NCBI RefSeq assembly: GCF_019649055.1 | Contig: NW_026570648.1 | Location: 1-23,122 of the forward strand | Reading direction: 5' to 3' | DNA from: Paramacrobiotus metropolitanus | Lineage: Eukaryota > Tardigrada > Eutardigrada > Parachela > Macrobiotidae | Length of the DNA: 23,122 bases | Part shown: positions 19,137 to 23,122 of the stretch, piece after piece | Position numbering within the stretch: position 1 is the first letter of the stretch | Layout: every line of letters starts with the position of its first letter | The notes under the pieces: generated by a model | The model's input: only the letters and a program-made list of their open reading frames with translations | Told to the model about the DNA's origin: nothing | Databases searched by the model: none | Made by a program: the position numbers and the translations under genes

Positions 19137-20760
19137 TCAAAGTCGATCCGACACTACGACATGTCCAGACGCCGCGGATGCTGCTGTTTCTTCTACTTGT
19201 GGTTTATTCCGAAACCATACACGTGTGGCCGAGAACCTTGTGGTATTCGTAGACGGTTCTGTTGCGTCCGGCAGAGTTCGGTACTGGGCCTGGTAGCCGT
19301 TGGGGATGTGCGCCGGAGTGTACGGCTCCGCGGCGTAATATGCCGGAAGTCCACTGTGGCCGCTAATTACAGGAGGCGACACGATATGCGGAATGCCGTA
19401 TCTATGCCGTTGTATGCGAAAAGAAACCATCTGAGTATGATTCGAAATGTTTCTGATTTAAATACTGAACTTTATACACGTACCCCAAACGACAGCACTG
19501 AATCCAGTCCACTCTATACGTCGCTGTATTAGCGTTCATCTTCTTGGATATTCCGGTAATTACGTGGCCATGTGCGCACGTGACAATAAAGTTGAAGTTT
19601 GAGTCGTAATATTCTCCAAATTGGTCGTGCGTTGATACATAATCTTACAGAAAAAACCAAATCTAATAATGTTACGATAATTTATAGTTTGAATATTTGA
19701 GGGTTTCTGTACAGCACGATGCGTAATCGATATAGTAGCCTTTCGGGGTTGTGCAACACTTCATAGAACAGCTGTCATCGGCCACCGGGCGCCATGTAAA
19801 GAAGTTATTATCGTCATCCCAAAGACCTGTAAAGTTACCGGCTAAACGTGTATGCTTAAGGGTATTGGTTTGGTTATCGTAAAACAAACTTATCAAACTT
19901 TTTACCTGTGACAAAACTGTTGACGCTTATGCTGGAATTCTTGGGGTCGTAACAAAAGAAGTTGAACGTGAAATTTCTGTAGACACAACTACAAACACAC
20001 GGATTTGGTAAACTTCTTAATCGTCTGTGACATAGGATTGGCATTCACGGTTAAAGTGTTTGTATTTAACCGCGCCACGTGATTTTTTTCTAGTGCTGCC
20101 TATACTTACTTGGGATAATATGGATACAATCCTTTGGATGGGGGCTTGTAAGGAAACATAAACTTGCACCACAACTCCTCTATTCTCTAAGCATCGACAC
20201 AATTCAAACAAACAATTAAATGCTACAGATACCGGCTGTAAAACAAGCGATCACAAGAATTGCCGTACCTCAAAGTCGAAAATCAAGTCTCTACAATGAT
20301 CACATCAAAAATAATATCCTACAAACGATCGGACAAAATGCTTCAGAATATGATACTTACTGTATTCCTGAAAAATAAAAAAACTTTAGTGAAAACAAAC
20401 AAAACCGAAAAGCAAAGCCCACGATGGAAAACAGGGCACATGTCATTTATTACAGCCAGAATCAACTTGCCAACTGCCGCCTCTCCATCGAGGCACTCCA
20501 CAAGCCATTGTCGATGTGGAAATCGCGGGCCGCCATGATTATGAAAAGTGTAAATAATCGTGTCTCCCTGAAAAATTTTCTCGTTGTAAAATGTAGGCAG
20601 CTCAAAGATTTCGCAAAAATCGCTCGTTTATTACAACATTTCTTAGGATTACCGTTCCATAAACCACGTAGCTACCGTGATACCGGTAAGTTGCAAAAAC
20701 AGCCACAAAAATTGGTCCAAGTATTACCAGAATTAACCGAAAATTATAAAAGTTTTGCAT
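19137..20760 (-). CDS. Dermatopontin-like secreted matrix protein, eight-exon model
   Basis: Exons are 20760-20653, 20600-20454, 20367-20323, 20186-20110, 19976-19906, 19826-19713, 19643-19484 and 19401-19137. Introns are 52, 86, 136, 133, 79, 69 and 82 bases, all GT-AG with matching phases, giving 328 residues without a stop. Residues 1-36 contain a signal peptide or anchor (RLILVILGPIFVAVFA). Dermatopontin-like units show aromatic-x-aromatic, Cys, then R/D-x-W-x-x-x-C. They are HRQWLVEC (65-72), NFTFNFFC (127-134) with DDSCSMKCC (166-174), and NFNFIVTCAHGHVITGISKK (203-222) with YRVDWIQCC (230-238). An 87-residue Pro/Tyr/Thr-rich tail follows. Exons 5-8 are strongest. Exon 4 has a competing acceptor at the TTTTACAG upstream in another frame, and exons 1-3 could belong to a separate gene. 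The expected role is in the extracellular matrix. Confidence 0.65.
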
Positions 20761-21014
20761 TTTATGTTTGTAAACTAAAAGCTATCAATGTATGTATCAA
20801 AGGAGCGGATAACTAGCGGCTTATTAATTTCTGCTTTTCGCGTAGTGAATCATGCGCATAAGCTTACATCTATATTCACAATACGGTTAACTATCGCGTT
20901 CAGTACAAATTATTCGTGTTCAGTGTCGCTGTCACTCAGGAATTCCACGTCTTTGTGCTGAGTACTGCCTGGTGTAACAGCGGCGTTTGTACGTAAAGTC
21001 GAAAACGTGATACA
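20761..21014. other. Upstream region of the dermatopontin-like gene
   Basis: This is a candidate divergent promoter between the minus-strand gene starting at 20760 and the small plus-strand ORF at 21015. No core element is obvious. Confidence 0.35.
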
Positions 21015-21194
21015 ATGGCTTTTGCAAAGCGAGGTCCGCAGCATCCCACTCACTATCGTTTAAGAGACGGTGTGAAAATGTCGTTCGAGAGAGGCAGCGT
21101 GAGCTATGAATTGACCGAAATTGACCCAGCTTGTAGCACAGCGCAAATCCTACTCAAAAGTTATCGAAAGTGTACGGACGTACCTGTACAGTAA
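21015..21194 (+). CDS. Small hypothetical ORF, 59 residues, possibly a first exon
   Basis: ATG 21015 sits in a good start context (GATACAATGG). The frame encodes 59 residues with charged, coding-like composition (AKRGPQHPTHYRLRDG, then SYELTEIDPACSTAQILLKS) and ends TAA at 21192. A possible splice donor, GTACCT, lies at 21180, so it could be the first exon of a longer gene, but I could not find the next exon. There is no known domain, signal peptide or membrane segment. It could be a real short protein or chance. Confidence 0.35.
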   Translation: MAFAKRGPQHPTHYRLRDGVKMSFERGSVSYELTEIDPACSTAQILLKSYRKCTDVPVQ

Positions 21195-22002
21195 TTTATA
21201 AACACTGAGAGCAGGCTGTTTGTATATAACATGCTCATTAAGCGTAATGCATTGGGCAAAAGTCGGTACGGTTTCCTGTTTCATTATGAATAAAAGATTG
21301 TAATGACTGACAGGTATTGACGGTTGACTAATCGTTGCTAAATCCGTGTACGTGTCGACCAACTACAGAATATATCGTATTAACTATACTCGTAGTACAG
21401 CAAAGTACGTACAAAGCACTTCTACTACTTATTCATAATGCGCACAGCAGTACAAATGATTTCTAAACTGCCAATGTATCCTTATTAAGTAATGCAATTA
21501 AGTGCTCTCAGAAGCATGCTAAACAATAATTTATTCAAAAATTATTAAAAATGTAGGACATAGCCGGCATTGAGCTTATTGGATGTGATACCGCACGCTA
21601 AATTTGCTGCTTTTGGACAAGTTCCATGCGTGCATTTATAGCGAACTCCACTAAGAAGTTTTGTTTTTGTAATTCAAAGTTTTGATCTTTATACTGGAAA
21701 TTTAGAAATGTCGAAAACCCATTTTGTAGTGCATAAATGCCTAAACCGTAAATACATTTAATGCAATTAGGCTTAACGTAGGTAGTGCATATACAAACGC
21801 TGAGCTCGATTCACAGCTCGATTTTTGCTGAAATGATAAATTCTTCGAGGCAAAATTGAAAATTACCCACGCGTGGGTTAAAGTGGTAGCAGGGAAATTG
21901 CCGGGCTAAAGATGTTGATGGTTTGTGCTTTTGTGGTGAAGCTTTTGTGGTGAACATAATATCCAGTAGTCGCTAATTACAAACAACTAATTCAGTTTAA
22001 GG
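21195..22002. other. Intergenic, no gene seen
   Basis: AT-rich with no convincing ORF. A short direct repeat, GCTTTTGTGGTGAA, appears twice near 21937-21956. Confidence 0.5.
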
Positions 22003-22204
22003 TCAGCGAAAACCACAAAGTTGATGGCATTTAGATATAACTTTAATACCCGTATTCAAAACAAGAGAGTTGACTGGTGCCAGCCGTAACAGGTGAGATT
22101 GACCGTTTCCGGCCCTTCCATCTTCGCTTTTGTCATCCAACCGGCATCTAACATTACAATTTTCCAGGGAGCATATTGCCAGCTTAATCTTGGGCTCAAG
22201 TGAA
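22003..22204 (-). CDS. Possible terminal exon of an unknown gene
   Basis: After a plausible acceptor (TGTTGTAGACTTGTAG, ending at 22205) a frame stays open for about 66 codons to TGA at 22003. It reads EPKIKLAICSLENCNVRCRL, then a Gly/Asn/Asp-rich stretch and CHQLCGF. The composition looks more coding-like than the competing frames. I could not find an upstream exon, and no family is recognised. It could be chance. Confidence 0.2.
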
Positions 22205-23122
22205 CTACAAGTCTACAACAGAACCGCCTACGTAAATGACCCTCAGCACAAAACAATTATCATAATAAATAAACCAAGAAATCGTCGATTTCTATCAAGT
22301 CAGAAAGCACTTTTAACAGCAAACGCCGGTTCGTTATCACTTTCTATTTGGGTTGTCATTCTTTATAATTGGCTGCTTATGATGACTCTTGACTCGAACT
22401 ACATACGTAATTAACTTGTTCGCTTATTCAACAGACAACTCGTGACAACAGTAATCTTTAATGCGCCATTAATACCGATAAAATGCGACGCTTCTGGTGC
22501 CAGCTACCTTATCGGAACAATTAAATTTCCGCGGAAGCAATGGAACGTGCATGCAAAATTAGAAATGATATCATTCTCTTGCTGTCTGTTCGATTTGTTA
22601 AGCCTGCTTCCCGTAGAATCTGCATCCTGTTCAGTGCCGATACAATTATCCGGCACCGGTTTATCACACTTCTCGTCACTTTTCGTTTAATCAGAATCTT
22701 ATCAGAAACTAAAGGAAGAAAATACGTCGCTTCTACTTGGCATTTGGAAATGCCAAAAATGCACACCAAAATATTTTCACTTATCAGTTTAACAGTTTAT
22801 AGTTTATACTGAGCTTTAAGTAAATTGTAACTCGAAACAACTGCCAGCTTATTGAAAAAGTAGTTTCGAATAGCAGATTTTCTAGAATGCTTAGATATTT
22901 CAGGATACTTTGCATCTTTCTGTTTGGCACCTTTTTGTCGCTCGTTTTTGGCACTACAGTGCTGCACCATGTAGGTACTTAAAATTTGATGTTATTGAGA
23001 TCGTGGCTTGAGAACTATTTTACTTCGCAGTGGCTCGACAACCCTGGCAGGTTCCGGCTAACCAACATTATACTCAAGGTAAATCGAACCCGGACTGCGT
23101 AAAATATAACACATGAAGCTTG
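22205..23122. other. Right end of the window, no supported gene
   Basis: Overlapping open frames on both strands at 22442-22812 are mutually exclusive. A pyrimidine-rich acceptor-like TTTTCTTCCTTTAG on the minus strand precedes one of them (22721-22521), but no splice partner is visible. Near 23080 the minus strand has a GGGTTCGATT word without a tRNA fold. Confidence 0.4.

Noticed and set aside
19161-19532. Plus-strand ORF beginning MSRRRGCCC
   Set aside because: It is antisense to exons 7 and 8 of the dermatopontin-like gene and has no domain character.
19672-19914. 80-codon minus ORF read as a stand-alone protein
   Set aside because: Its first third and last part fall inside phase-matched introns. 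Only 19826-19713 is kept, as exon 6 of the dermatopontin-like gene.
20424-20816. 130-codon plus-strand ORF, one of the longest in the right half
   Set aside because: It lies antisense to exons 1 and 2 of the minus-strand model, whose frame shows better protein character (signal peptide, HRQWLVEC) and good splice signals.
23060-23110. GGGTTCGATT word on the minus strand as a second tRNA
   Set aside because: No T-stem complement, acceptor stem or A box could be paired with it.

Overview
This is a eukaryotic, animal-type window. Genes are single or split by short GT-AG introns (about 50-320 bases), there are no operons or bacterial ribosome binding sites, and intergenic DNA is long and AT-rich. 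The mix of rhodopsin-like receptors with degenerate DRY and NPxxY motifs, compact introns, a divergent kinase family, small cysteine-rich secreted proteins and a dermatopontin-like matrix protein would fit a tardigrade (Hypsibius-like). That placement is inference from general knowledge, not proven by a marker gene.

Layout. Bases 1-4540 hold no convincing gene, only AT-rich DNA with recurring GTAAC/CGTTAC words. Bases 4541-4900 are a satellite-like array of 82-91 base units packed with AGGTCA hexamers and a perfect hairpin. At 5255-5325 (minus) lies a tRNA-like Pol III unit. At 5820-6885 (plus) is a two-exon GPCR that changes frame inside TM6. At 7149-8366 (minus) is a two-exon protein kinase, and head-to-head with it at 8758-10703 (plus) a pseudokinase-like gene with a coiled-coil tail. 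At 11680-12147 and 14373-15006 (both minus) are two duplicated two-exon secreted cysteine-rich proteins. The first has lost its ancestral C-terminus to a roughly 250-base insertion. Between them, at 12773-13404 (minus), is a spliced gene of unknown function. At 15713-16085 (plus) is a decayed PIF1/Helitron-type helicase end. At 16583-17650 (minus) is an intact, GC-rich single-exon GPCR. At 19137-20760 (minus) is an eight-exon, 328-residue dermatopontin-like gene that I assembled by matching splice phases. A 59-residue ORF of unknown status lies at 21015-21194.

The genes do not form one pathway. Several encode surface, signalling or secreted products: receptors, kinases, cysteine-rich peptides and a matrix protein. 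The window also shows local gene turnover: tandem duplication, insertion into a coding end, a frameshifted receptor, a degenerate kinase partner and a transposon relic. All exon models come from reading splice signals and phases by eye. No transcript evidence or database search was available.
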